A DNA stretch of 39,125 nt from Candidatus Woesearchaeota archaeon (GTDB lineage: Archaea > Nanobdellota > Nanobdellia > Woesearchaeales > UBA11576), in the NCBI GenBank assembly GCA_016929255.1, contig JAFGJH010000016.1, positions 1 through 39,125 on the forward strand. Direction: 5' to 3'. Shown here piece after piece: positions 27,608 to 35,879 of this stretch. The translations under genes and the position numbers were made by a program. How positions within the stretch are numbered: position 1 is the stretch's first letter; the number at the start of each line of letters is the position of its first letter. The notes under the pieces are model-generated. The model had not been told where the DNA came from. It saw nothing but the letters and a program-made list of their open reading frames with translations, and ran no database searches.

Positions 27608-27763
27608 GCTGCAGCCACGCTGCTACTGGTTAAGTAGGCTGCTAATCGCTGATTGCACCGACCGTGCTTGCCTGCGGCTTGCGCAATAAGTGCAGATTAC
27701 AGATTAAGTGCAGCCCCATCCGCTGCTCTCACTTGAGGACACGCAAAAAGCGGTGGCTGCAGC
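27608..27763 (-). repeat. palindromic element after the DUF58 gene (copy E4)
   Basis: The closing arms are GCTGCAGCCAC (27608-27618) and GTGGCTGCAGC (27753-27763), perfect over eleven pairs. On the minus strand it begins nine bases after the DUF58 stop codon. It aligns along its whole length with copy E5 after moxR; shared blocks include CACGCTGCTA, TTGCGCAATA, AAGTGCA and GAGGACACGCAA. A small inner stem pairs CCGCT with AGCGG near the right end. Confidence 0.75.
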
Positions 27764-27772
27764 GTCCCATCA

Positions 27773-28645
27773 TCACATTATCGCCCTGTCGTCGCTGCCG
27801 AGCAGGGTGTAGAATGCGTCGAAGACAGGCGTTTCCGTCGACACGGACAGGAACTTCACGTTCATGCTGTCGCATATCTTCTTGAGGTTGTATATGTGGT
27901 CGAGCAGCTTTTCGGAGTAGTTCTCTATGAGCCTGTTGCTTATGAACGTGCGCATGCTGTCAGCCGTCTCTGAGTCGTGGAGTATGATGTCGCCCTCGAG
28001 CGCAAGCTCCCTCTCTGATGAGTCCAGCACCTGGAGGACCATGACCTCGCTCTTCTTGTACCTGTAGAGCGTGTTCCTGAGCTCTTCCGGGTCGAAGAGG
28101 AAGTCTGATATGATTATGACCATCGCCTTTGTCCTGATGGCTGTCTTGTACTTCTCGAGGCTCTCCCTGAACCTGGAGTGGCCTTTGGGCGTTATCCTGT
28201 TGAGCGTGTCCACGACGCCGATGAGCTTGTTCATGCCCTTCTTCGCCTTGAATATGCTGAGATCCTCTGCGAAGGTGCTGACCTCGAAGCTCTCGTTGTT
28301 CCTGAGTGCCATGTAGCAGAACCCTATGCCCATCATTGATGCGTACTCGAACTTCTTGAACTTTGTGCCGAAGTTCATCGAGGCCGAGGCGTCTATGACG
28401 ACGTGGATGCGCATGTTCCTCTCCTCCTCGTACCTGCGGATGTAGAAGTCGTCTGTCCTTGCGTATACCTTCCAGTCTATCGCCCTGAAGTCGTCGCCCG
28501 GCACGTAGTCCTTGTAGTCGTAGAACACGAGCCCTGTGCCGTAGTTCTTGCTCTGCCTGGAGCCTGCGTAGTTCGATATCACGCGCTTCTTCAGCACTAC
28601 GTCGAACCTGTCCAGCTGCTTCAGGAATGATAGGTCGATTGCCAT
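27773..28645 (-). CDS. DUF58 family protein (VWA-like), 290 aa
   Basis: The family signature is clear: an N-terminal helix, then VPGDDFRAIDWKVYART (about 48-64), then a VWA-like fold with a DASAS-type metal site (about 85-89). DUF58 proteins almost always sit beside MoxR ATPases and are thought to act with them in the assembly or activation of partner complexes; the exact partner is unknown. The protein seems cytoplasmic, without a membrane segment. AAGGA about ten bases upstream may be the ribosome site. In most genomes the gene touches moxR. Here a 294-base gap with two palindromic elements separates them, which is unusual inside an operon. Confidence 0.92.
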   Translation of the reverse strand: MAIDLSFLKQLDRFDVVLKKRVISNYAGSRQSKNYGTGLVFYDYKDYVPGDDFRAIDWKVYARTDDFYIRRYEEERNMRIHVVIDASASMNFGTKFKKFEYASMMGIGFCYMALRNNESFEVSTFAEDLSIFKAKKGMNKLIGVVDTLNRITPKGHSRFRESLEKYKTAIRTKAMVIIISDFLFDPEELRNTLYRYKKSEVMVLQVLDSSERELALEGDIILHDSETADSMRTFISNRLIENYSEKLLDHIYNLKKICDSMNVKFLSVSTETPVFDAFYTLLGSDDRAIM

Positions 28646-28668
28646 TGTTGTTTGTCCTTCTTGTTAAA

Positions 28669-28775
28669 GCGCCGCCAATGCCAGCCTGCGACGCCACGGA
28701 ATCATGTGCGGCTGAAAAACATCTTGGTGTAAGCAGCGGCCAGATAGTAACGCAGGAGCGCTGCTTTGGCGGCGC
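28669..28775 (-). repeat. palindromic element before the DUF58 gene (copy E6)
   Basis: Perfect ten-base closing arms, GCGCCGCCAA (28669-28678) and TTGGCGGCGC (28766-28775). The arm sequence is close to the middle arms of the insertion in metG (GTGCCGCC and TTGGCGGCAC). It ends 24 bases before the DUF58 start codon, so on a shared transcript it would lie in the leader of that gene. Confidence 0.65.
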
Positions 28776-28788
28776 GACCAAGACTGTC

Positions 28789-28930
28789 GCAGCGCCACGC
28801 TGCTATCCCGCAGCCGGTTGCTATCCGCTGATTCATCAGACTGTGCTTGCGCAATATCTGCTGTTTGTCGTCGAAGTGCAACCCCTTCCGCTTCTCTTGT
28901 CCGAGGACACGCAAGGAGCGGTGGCGCTGC
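28789..28930 (-). repeat. palindromic element after moxR (copy E5)
   Basis: Closing arms GCAGCGCCAC (28789-28798) and GTGGCGCTGC (28921-28930). On the minus strand it begins nine bases after the moxR stop. It is the best partner of copy E4. Compared with E4, both arms have changed in matched pairs, so the stem is kept while its sequence differs. Confidence 0.75.
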
Positions 28931-28939
28931 TCATATTGC

Positions 28940-29899
28940 TCACAGCTTATCCAGCAGCTGCGTTATCGCGTCGTCGGTCGTCCTTCCCTCGCGCTCTGCC
29001 TTGAAGCTGAGTATTATCCTGTGCCTGAGCACAGGGTATGCCATCTTCCTGATGTCCTCCATGGACACGTATGTCCTGCCGTTTATGAGCGCGTGGGCCT
29101 TCGATGCCAGGACTATCCCGAGAGATGCCCTTGGTGACGCCCCGTACTCGATGAGGTCCTTGCTGGTCCTTGTCTTGTTGACCAGCGTGACTACCTTCTT
29201 CTTGAGGTCATCTGATATCGGGACCTGCCTGCAGTACTTCTGGAGGTTGAGCAGGGAGTCCTTTGCCATGATCTTCTTGACCGTGGGCATGTCTGCCTGC
29301 GTGGTGTACCTTTCTATTATCTCGAGCTCTTCCTTGTCTATCGGGTAGTCCACCTTGATCTTGAGCAGGAACCTGTCTGTCTGCGCCTCCGGAAGGGGGT
29401 ATGTGCCTTCCTGGTCTATGGGGTTCTGAGTGGCCAGCACGAAGAACGGCGGGTCGAGCTTGAACGTGCTGTTGCCGACGGTGACCTGCTTCTCCTGCAT
29501 CGCCTCCAGCAGCGCTGACTGGGTCTTCGGCGTCGCCCTGTTTATCTCGTCCGCGAGCACGATGTTGGCGAACAGGGGTCCCTGCTGGAACTTGAACTGC
29601 TTCTCGCCCCTCTTGTCCTCCAGTATGTACGTGCCTGTTATGTCCGACGGCATGAGGTCGGGGGTGGACTGGATCCTCGCGAACTTGAGGTCCATTATCT
29701 GCGACATGGTCTTGACCATCAGCGTCTTTCCCAGCCCGGGGTATGACTCCAGGAGGGCGTTGGCGTCGCACATTATGGCGACGATTATCTGGTCTATGAC
29801 CTCGTCCTGGCCCACGATGATCTTGCCTATCTCCTTCTTCAGGTTAGCGAACATGTTCTTTATGTTCTGCACTTGCTGCAGGTGTACTGCGGGTGACAT
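28940..29899 (-). CDS. MoxR family AAA+ ATPase, 319 aa
   Basis: ATP-driven chaperone-like ATPase. Walker A is the GLGKT motif in YPGLGKTLMVKTM (about 54-66). Walker B is VLADEINR followed by ATPKTQSALLEAMQE (about 111-133). Sensor 1 lies in FVLATQNPIDQEGTYPLPEAQ (about 152-172). The C-terminal lid domain follows and is of normal length. MoxR proteins work with VWA-domain partners, as encoded on both sides here, and are linked to assembling or activating enzyme or envelope complexes. ACCTCC at 29907-29912 on the + strand reads AGGTGG-type complement GGAGGT before the ATG, overlapping the end of the preceding gene, so translation may be coupled. Confidence 0.95.
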   Translation of the reverse strand: MSPAVHLQQVQNIKNMFANLKKEIGKIIVGQDEVIDQIIVAIMCDANALLESYPGLGKTLMVKTMSQIMDLKFARIQSTPDLMPSDITGTYILEDKRGEKQFKFQQGPLFANIVLADEINRATPKTQSALLEAMQEKQVTVGNSTFKLDPPFFVLATQNPIDQEGTYPLPEAQTDRFLLKIKVDYPIDKEELEIIERYTTQADMPTVKKIMAKDSLLNLQKYCRQVPISDDLKKKVVTLVNKTRTSKDLIEYGASPRASLGIVLASKAHALINGRTYVSMEDIRKMAYPVLRHRIILSFKAEREGRTTDDAITQLLDKL

Positions 29900-29912
29900 T
29901 TTGTTTACCTCC

Positions 29913-30692
29913 TTATCCTGTTTCCTTAAGCTTCAGGTTGTATGCTATCGCGATCTTTGACTCCTTTGGCAGCTTCTCCTCGCTGGATGCGTCAGCCACA
30001 GCAGCCATCTCTGTAGGGAACGTGCCTTTCTCGAACTCTTTCTCCTCCGGCTCCTTGATGCTCTGGAAGCTCATCTCGTTTATTGACGGGCTGATGTGGA
30101 GCTCGAGGGTTCTGTTGCCCAGGGCTGCCATCTCAGGGTCGCCGTATAGCAGTTCGTCGGTCTCGTTGAACTCGATGGTGTAGAAGTCGAGCCTCTCCCC
30201 TCCCTGCCTCGCGAACCACCTGTAATATGTGTCAGGGTCGAACACTGACTTGGGTATGTGGATGTTGTTTGCGGACACCATGACCACTGAGAAGCTCAGC
30301 AGGCACACGAAAATGACCTTGATGATCAGGTTCTTCTGGTTGAGCAGGGTCCCTGCGGACACGCTTTTCATCTTCTGTATGAGCTCCTCGAACATGGCAA
30401 GCACCATGAAGTTCGTGCCCTCGACATGGTCCCTCGCTGTCCTTAGTATGTCCCTTATCTGGGGGTTCTTCTCCTCTATGTCCCTGAGCGTGGTGCGCTT
30501 CATCCTGTAGAGGATGTCTGCGAGCAGGAAAAGCCCTGACCCTGCGAGGGCTATGTAGAACGTCACGTCCAGGAGCGTGGTTATGTTCAGCGCCACCATA
30601 AAGAACATTATGCTGTCTGTGAAAGCGTGCAGGAATGATATCTTGAACACTTCTATGTACAGTTCAGTGAAAAGCCTCTTGACTTCAGACAT
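29913..30692 (-). CDS. membrane protein of the MoxR cluster, three helices, 259 aa
   Basis: Two hydrophobic segments lie near the start (about 25-42 and 44-62). A charged helical stretch (65-110) is probably cytoplasmic. A third segment (about 122-141) leads to an outside C-terminal part of about 115 residues, rich in Glu and ending in short strands. I do not know a named family. Its place directly before moxR, with the moxR ribosome site overlapping its stop, suggests that it acts with the ATPase at the membrane. GGTGA eight bases before ATG supports the start. Confidence 0.85.
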   Translation of the reverse strand: MSEVKRLFTELYIEVFKISFLHAFTDSIMFFMVALNITTLLDVTFYIALAGSGLFLLADILYRMKRTTLRDIEEKNPQIRDILRTARDHVEGTNFMVLAMFEELIQKMKSVSAGTLLNQKNLIIKVIFVCLLSFSVVMVSANNIHIPKSVFDPDTYYRWFARQGGERLDFYTIEFNETDELLYGDPEMAALGNRTLELHISPSINEMSFQSIKEPEEKEFEKGTFPTEMAAVADASSEEKLPKESKIAIAYNLKLKETG

Positions 30693-30725
30693 GGTCTGAT
30701 TTCACCTTTTTGATATGTTCTCTTA

Positions 30726-31301
30726 TCATGGTTTGCAGTCTGGTAAGTCAGCTTTCATCGCTGATGTCAGGCCTGCGTCGTAGTCGTCCAGGAACTCGTC
30801 GATGCATATCTCGGACGCCTCTATCCTGTTGCGGTAGCTTATCACGCTGGCCTCGAGCTGCGCCTTCTGCGACGAGAGTATGGCGTTCTGCTCCTCGAGG
30901 TCCCTGCTTATCTCGAGCTGGTCCTCGTATTCGTTCTTGTACTTGTTCTTGAGCGCGGACTCTTCCTGGAGCGAGAGCTTTGTCTTCTGGAGCGTGGTCT
31001 CGGTCTCCTCGAGGTCTTCCTGCGTGGTCTTGAGCTCCTCTGCCTTGGTCGAGTAGAGCTCATCATACCTCCTTATGTCCTGCGTGGTCGTGTTCAGGGA
31101 CCTCATTGTCTTGTTGAGGTTGAACCTGAAGCTCTCCAGGTCTGCGTTGCACTGGCTCAGGTTGGAAGCGGTGTCATCATACTGGTCGGTGATCCTGTCG
31201 AAGTTCTTCTGGTAGTACACTGATGAGCCTGCCAGCGCGCCCGCGACAAGCAGCACTATGACAAGAAGGAATATGTTGACGTTCTTCTCCATGAAACCCA
31301 T
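30726..31301 (-). CDS. membrane-anchored coiled-coil protein, 191 aa
   Basis: An N-terminal membrane helix (about 9-29) is followed by roughly 125 residues of coiled coil rich in Glu, Gln, Leu and Lys (about 32-160), probably outside the cell. A short Cys-containing end follows (SEICIDEF, LPDCKP). It could act as a spacer or a dimer stalk for the VWA proteins of the same cluster; that is inference. The start at 31301 is favoured over the in-frame ATG at 31292, because GAGGT lies about seven bases before it. A 122-base gap with its own possible promoter separates it from the preceding gene. Confidence 0.85.
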   Translation of the reverse strand: MGFMEKNVNIFLLVIVLLVAGALAGSSVYYQKNFDRITDQYDDTASNLSQCNADLESFRFNLNKTMRSLNTTTQDIRRYDELYSTKAEELKTTQEDLEETETTLQKTKLSLQEESALKNKYKNEYEDQLEISRDLEEQNAILSSQKAQLEASVISYRNRIEASEICIDEFLDDYDAGLTSAMKADLPDCKP

Positions 31302-31357
31302 TTTCCGACCTCTTTTGCCTCTTTTCAGCGCTTCGGGCTATTATCCTTTTTTATCCT

Positions 31358-31367
31358 TTTTTAAGTA
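31358..31367 (-). promoter_or_regulatory. possible internal promoter before the coiled-coil gene
   Basis: On the minus strand, TACTTAAAAA resembles a TATA box, about 60 bases before ATG at 31301. That would give a leader of roughly 35 bases. The gap also holds TTATCCTTTT twice in tandem (31341-31360) and TGCCATGCATG twice in tandem (about 31394-31415). A second start site inside the MoxR operon is plausible but not proved. Confidence 0.35.
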
Positions 31368-31423
31368 TCAGCATTTATTAATATTGCTAATTTTGCCATG
31401 CATGTGCCATGCATGCAGTCATA

Positions 31424-33892
31424 TCATGTCCTGAACCATGTCTCCCTGACCCTTCTTATGACTATCTCAAGCACCAGCAGCGCCAGGGCGATGATCATGA
31501 ATATGCCCCTGAATGAGGTCCTTTCGCTTATGACCCTCTGGGACACTGACTTCACGTGCTCCACTATCTGTTCCACCTGGTCCGGCTCGAAGACCTTGCC
31601 GTTGGTCGATGACACCAGCGTACCCAGTTCAGGGTTGAAGCCCAGCGACTGGTATTCCCAGTCATAGTTCACGCCGTATATCGCCCCGAGCACTGACTTG
31701 AACCCGACTTCAGGGTTGACGTAGTATGCCCTGTATGTGTTCTTGTCTGTCTTGGAGAAGTCAAGGCCCTTGACCTTCGGGAACTTCTGTGTCCTGACTA
31801 TCATCTCCGCGGGCTTGTTCACCCTTGCGTCCCTGACGTCCACGAAGAAGTCGTTCTTCCTCTCAGGGTCTGCTATCACCCAGTTGACTATCCTTGTGAT
31901 GAGCCTTGAGTTCTGCCTGTCAAGCAGCTCGCCGAGGTTGTTGCCTGACGAGAACACCGGCAGGACAGCCACCCTTCCCACGCCGTGCCTCCAGACGACC
32001 AATGCTGGCTCGCCGGCGTCTGTGGTCATGAGCAGGTTCGCGTTCGCCTTTGGGACGACCTGGTTGTAGCCGTACAGCACCGCGGTGGTCTCGAGGTCCT
32101 CTGTGATGAAATGGTATGGGTCCACCACAAAGAGGGAGAACGCGCTCCCCACCTCCTTCTTCTCGGGCTCGCCGAAGAGTATCCTGAGCCTGTTGGAGGT
32201 GTCTGCGTTGAAGTATATCCCTCCTCCTGAAGTGGTCATCTGCCTGAGGAACTTCTCGTCGAGGTTCCTTCCGGTGCCGATCACGTAGACCTTTATCCCG
32301 TAGTTCTTCATCGCATTGACCACGTCTATCGCGTCCTGCCTCACCAGCTCGCTCCATGTGTACCCGTCTGATATGAATATGAGGCTCTTGCTGCCTGTCT
32401 TGCCTCTCAGGAGGTTGAAGGCCCCTTTGAGCCCTGCTGAAAATTCTGTCTGCCCCCCCTTGCCCTGCAGCCTCTCTATCTTGTCGAGTGTCTGGGCCTT
32501 GCTGACGAACAGGGGCTCGAGGTCTGCCACGAGGTATGGCCACTGGTCGAATGCGACGACTCCGACAGAGTTCTTCTCGTTTATGTTGTCTATGACATCG
32601 TAGGCGAGCGCCTTCGACGTGCTGAGCGCCGTGGTTGTGACGCCTTTCTCTGTGAACGACCCTGAGATGTCGATGACTATGACTATGTTGGACTCGCCTT
32701 TCTTGAGCTCTCCCGCGCCCACCTGCACGGGCAGCAGCGACTCGAATGCGCTGCCCTTGTACCCTCCGTTGTCGAAAGAGTTGTACCCTCCCACTGTGAG
32801 GAGGCCGTTGCCCTCTATGACGAAGTCGCTTAGGGCGCTTATGTCCCTGAGCATGTCTATGGGCAGGTCGTTGAGTATGACTGCATAGTACTGGTCGAGG
32901 TCTTTCCTGTCTTTCGGGACTGAACCTGCCTGGGTGACGTCGTAGAGCTCGTCCATCACTGTCTTCAGCGCGGTCTCTGCCTGTGTCACGAGCAGCACCT
33001 TGGGCTTGGGTATCACGTGCGTCGTCTTGTAGAAGACGTTGTTTTCGGGGAAGTGGTCCCTTTCAGGCGCCGTGGGCACCACCCTCGCGACGATGCGGTG
33101 GTAGCCGTCTGTGAAGTTCCAGCTGAACGTGTACTCATCCTTGGTGGTTATCTCGTCGGCTATGACCTCATCGTCCACGCCGACAAGGATCCTGACCGCC
33201 TGCCTGTCCGTCCCTTCAGGAGAGACCCTGCCTATGCTGACCTTGTAGAAGTTCTCGACCTCTGATATGGTCTTGGACGGGCCTTTCACGCTCACTCCTA
33301 TGTCCTCCTGCACAGGGTGCAGGTTTATCGCGCTGATTGAGCTGTTGAGGCTCGCCGCGAAGAGGAGCACATCCATCATGTTTGTGCCTGAGGTGGCCTG
33401 GCCGTCGCTTATCAGCAGCAGGTTCTTGTCCTTCTCGAGGTTGTTGAGTATGCCGTCCCCTATGTTCGATTCCAGGGGCGCTGATATGTAGCTTGTCTTG
33501 ACAGGCAGCCTCTTCTCGAGCTCTGCCTTGAGCGTCGGCACGAACGAGATGTCGAACATCTGCATGGATGTGGAGTTGTCTATGAGCAGGGTTATGGTCA
33601 GGTCTCCCGGCACCTGCTTCTCGACCTGGCCGTACGGGTCTGCCAGCGCTATCAGCAGCAGGGAGAATATGATTGCCCTTGTGATGAATATGAATATCCT
33701 GTACCTCCTCCTTGACCTGGTGAAGTCCTTCTCCTTGAGCCTCCTCTTGTCTATTGCCACGAAGCTCTTGGCCATTATCAGCGCAAGGACTATCATGGTG
33801 GGTATTATTATTAGGAGTATCTCTGGCCTGTTGAACGAGAATGTGCCTGTGCTGATGGCGTTCATGATGTCAGTTACCGAAGATATTGCCAT
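31424..33892 (-). CDS. double-VWA membrane protein with GATase-like middle, 822 aa
   Basis: BatA/BatB-like start with two membrane helices (about 24-46 and 68-90). The first VWA domain has the metal-site start LLIDNSTSM (about 102-110). A beta-rich domain follows, then a class I glutamine-amidotransferase-like fold (about 300-395) without a visible catalytic triad. The second VWA domain has VIVIDISGSF (about 404-413), GGQTEF and FISDGYTW. A last helix near the C-terminus (about 797-815) leaves a basic tail inside. Such proteins sit next to MoxR in many bacteria and archaea and are taken to be its membrane partners or substrates. It starts two bases after the previous stop, with GGTGA inside the end of that gene, so the two are co-translated. 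Confidence 0.9.
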   Translation of the reverse strand: MAISSVTDIMNAISTGTFSFNRPEILLIIIPTMIVLALIMAKSFVAIDKRRLKEKDFTRSRRRYRIFIFITRAIIFSLLLIALADPYGQVEKQVPGDLTITLLIDNSTSMQMFDISFVPTLKAELEKRLPVKTSYISAPLESNIGDGILNNLEKDKNLLLISDGQATSGTNMMDVLLFAASLNSSISAINLHPVQEDIGVSVKGPSKTISEVENFYKVSIGRVSPEGTDRQAVRILVGVDDEVIADEITTKDEYTFSWNFTDGYHRIVARVVPTAPERDHFPENNVFYKTTHVIPKPKVLLVTQAETALKTVMDELYDVTQAGSVPKDRKDLDQYYAVILNDLPIDMLRDISALSDFVIEGNGLLTVGGYNSFDNGGYKGSAFESLLPVQVGAGELKKGESNIVIVIDISGSFTEKGVTTTALSTSKALAYDVIDNINEKNSVGVVAFDQWPYLVADLEPLFVSKAQTLDKIERLQGKGGQTEFSAGLKGAFNLLRGKTGSKSLIFISDGYTWSELVRQDAIDVVNAMKNYGIKVYVIGTGRNLDEKFLRQMTTSGGGIYFNADTSNRLRILFGEPEKKEVGSAFSLFVVDPYHFITEDLETTAVLYGYNQVVPKANANLLMTTDAGEPALVVWRHGVGRVAVLPVFSSGNNLGELLDRQNSRLITRIVNWVIADPERKNDFFVDVRDARVNKPAEMIVRTQKFPKVKGLDFSKTDKNTYRAYYVNPEVGFKSVLGAIYGVNYDWEYQSLGFNPELGTLVSSTNGKVFEPDQVEQIVEHVKSVSQRVISERTSFRGIFMIIALALLVLEIVIRRVRETWFRT

Positions 33893-33894
33893 GC

Positions 33895-35775
33895 TTACAG
33901 GTCACCTCTGAACTTTATCCAGAGCAGCTCCATGAACACCAGCGCCAGGAGGCCTATGAGGAAATGCCTTGTGAGCTCGAAAGGCACCTTCTCCATCTTG
34001 GTGGCGCCTTCCTCGAACACGCCGAGCTTCTTTTCAGGCTCGTCGCCGTTGAGGTCTGACTCCTCCTCGTTGATGAGGTTCGCGACGAAGTTCTTCTCCT
34101 GGCCTCGGTAGATTCCCTGGTGGCTGAGCATTATGGTCTCTGCATTGACGCTGCCGAACGGGGAGACTATCTTCTGCTTGACCAGGAGGTTCACGAGCCT
34201 GCCTGTCTTGAAGTTGAGCTCTGAAAGGTCCTGCTTCTTTATGGCAGTGTCGAACAGCCTCTTCCAGAACACCGGGTAGTATATGTCCTCCTTGAAGTTG
34301 GAGTGGTCGTCCATCATGCCGAAGTAGGCCACCATCCCTTTCCCGTAGCTCTTCATGACTATCATCGAGACGTTGTTGGTTGTGGATGCGAGCGTCGTGG
34401 CGCCGTTGACAGGCACCACCCTGAGGTATTTCTTGACCATTCCAAAGTTGATGTCCTCTGTGATTGTTGTCTCGTAGGTGGGTGTGACCCATACCTCATG
34501 TTCTATGAATACAGGTCCTGAGTTGTCTGCGCGCTCCACAGGCAGCAGGCCCTCGAAGTCTATCGAGAACAGGTCAGGCTGCGCCACGACTATCAGTGCC
34601 GCACCTTCATCGACCTTCTTCCTTATGCTCTTCATGGTGCCCGGCAGGACCAGGTCCTTGTTGATGTTGTTTATCATGATTATCTGGTGGTTGACCTCAG
34701 GGACCTTGGGCGGCGTGCCCCTCTCCACATCCACCGTGCCGATGACTTCAAGGGCTGTCGAGAGGTGCCTCGAGACAGTGTTCGCGATGAGCAGCAGGGG
34801 GACCGACTCTGCTGCGGGCGCCGAGATGTATATCTCATTGTCCAGCGGGAAGTCGTCGCTCCACTGCGCGGGGCGTATGGAGAATTTCGAGAGGGCAGGC
34901 TGTGTCGGGAAGTTGACTACCTCTACAGCCTTAGGCTCTATTGTTATCTCGTCCGTGGTGAGGTTCACGCCCTCCATCTCGAGCCTGACTGTCTCGTTCC
35001 TGTCGTTGTAGTTCTTTATCTGCACGCTGACCTGCTCTTCCTTGACGTCGAGGTCTACTATGCCTATGTTCTCAGCCTTCCTGCTCTCCTGCTGGCGCAG
35101 GTTGATGAACTGGACGATGATGCCTTTGGATTCCAGGATGCTCTTCGCTGCGTTGAAGTCCTTCTGCGTGCCCGTCTCTATGAAGTCAGATATGACGACG
35201 ACCTTGTCCTTCTCATTCACGTAGTTGCTCGCGAATATTATCGAGTCGAATATGCTGGTGGGCGTGTCCCTTGGTTTTATGTGGTTGAGCTCATCCCTTG
35301 CCTTTGAGAGGTCCACCTCGTCTGCTATGAGCTCGGGCACAGAGCTTATGACTATGACTGCGTTGTTGGAGCCGGCGTTCTCCTTGGCTATATCTATCGC
35401 GCGCCCGAACCTTGTCTTGCCGTCGATCTCGAGCTGTGATGAGGCTGACGCGTCCACGACAATGGCTGTCTTCTCCACCAGGACGTCCTCTGCGACTGTC
35501 ATGTATGGCTTTGCTATGGCTATGGCGAACGCCACCAGGACGAGTATCTGGAACAGGAATAGCGGGTCGCGTATGAATCTTCTCAGGAATGATTTCCTGT
35601 CGCTCTTCGCGCTCTCCTTCATCAGGAACATGAGCGCGGGTATTGTCTGCTTCTTGGGTTTCGGCCTTATGAGATAGACCAGAATGAGCGGTATGAGCGC
35701 CAGCAGTGCCCATAGTCCAGCAGTATACATAAGATGCTGGCTAGCTACCCCTTTTAGCAGTTCTAATATCGCCAT
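33895..35775 (-). CDS. BatA-like membrane VWA protein, 626 aa
   Basis: First gene of the MoxR operon. An N-terminal helix (about 15-37, LWALLALIPLILVYLIRPKP) and a second (about 71-90) are of the BatA N-terminal type. The VWA-like domain follows (AIVVDASASSQ about 103-113, the DASAS metal motif; VVVISDFIETG about 193). Beta-sandwich and GATase-like domains fill about 240-480, and a final helix (about 600-618) ends in a short tail. It likely forms a membrane complex with the 822-aa protein that follows. The TATA box at 35801-35810 gives a very short leader. Confidence 0.9.
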   Translation of the reverse strand: MAILELLKGVASQHLMYTAGLWALLALIPLILVYLIRPKPKKQTIPALMFLMKESAKSDRKSFLRRFIRDPLFLFQILVLVAFAIAIAKPYMTVAEDVLVEKTAIVVDASASSQLEIDGKTRFGRAIDIAKENAGSNNAVIVISSVPELIADEVDLSKARDELNHIKPRDTPTSIFDSIIFASNYVNEKDKVVVISDFIETGTQKDFNAAKSILESKGIIVQFINLRQQESRKAENIGIVDLDVKEEQVSVQIKNYNDRNETVRLEMEGVNLTTDEITIEPKAVEVVNFPTQPALSKFSIRPAQWSDDFPLDNEIYISAPAAESVPLLLIANTVSRHLSTALEVIGTVDVERGTPPKVPEVNHQIIMINNINKDLVLPGTMKSIRKKVDEGAALIVVAQPDLFSIDFEGLLPVERADNSGPVFIEHEVWVTPTYETTITEDINFGMVKKYLRVVPVNGATTLASTTNNVSMIVMKSYGKGMVAYFGMMDDHSNFKEDIYYPVFWKRLFDTAIKKQDLSELNFKTGRLVNLLVKQKIVSPFGSVNAETIMLSHQGIYRGQEKNFVANLINEEESDLNGDEPEKKLGVFEEGATKMEKVPFELTRHFLIGLLALVFMELLWIKFRGDL

Positions 35776-35800
35776 TCCCTGCTCTGGCCCAATATGTTTT

Positions 35801-35810
35801 TATTTATAAA
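35801..35810 (-). promoter_or_regulatory. TATA box of the MoxR operon
   Basis: On the minus strand, TTTATAAATA is centred about 30 bases before the start codon at 35775. This predicts a leader of only a few bases and is the main promoter for the six-gene minus-strand operon. Confidence 0.6.
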
Positions 35811-35830
35811 GCTTATTGAATGTGCCTGAT

Positions 35831-35848
35831 AAAAAGAAGAAAAAATTG
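35831..35848 (-). terminator. T-rich terminator after the 228-aa gene
   Basis: Read on the minus strand, AATTTTTTCTTCTTTTT lies about 35 bases past the stop codon at 35880. Archaeal transcription often ends at such T-tracts without a hairpin. It lies just before the promoter of the next operon on the same strand. Confidence 0.5.
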
Positions 35849-35879
35849 GTTGGTGCCGCTTCAGGCTGCCCCGCGCCGC

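Noticed and set aside
27404-28939. tRNA or small stable RNA genes in the hairpin-rich gaps
   Set aside because: No TpsiC-loop sequence (GGTTCGA-type), no acceptor pairing and no CCA-like end was found on either strand. The stems belong to the repeat family instead.
29208-29771. Long open frames opposite or within moxR and the other minus-strand genes
   Set aside because: They are out-of-frame readings of well-identified genes in GC-rich sequence, with Arg/Gln/His-rich random composition.
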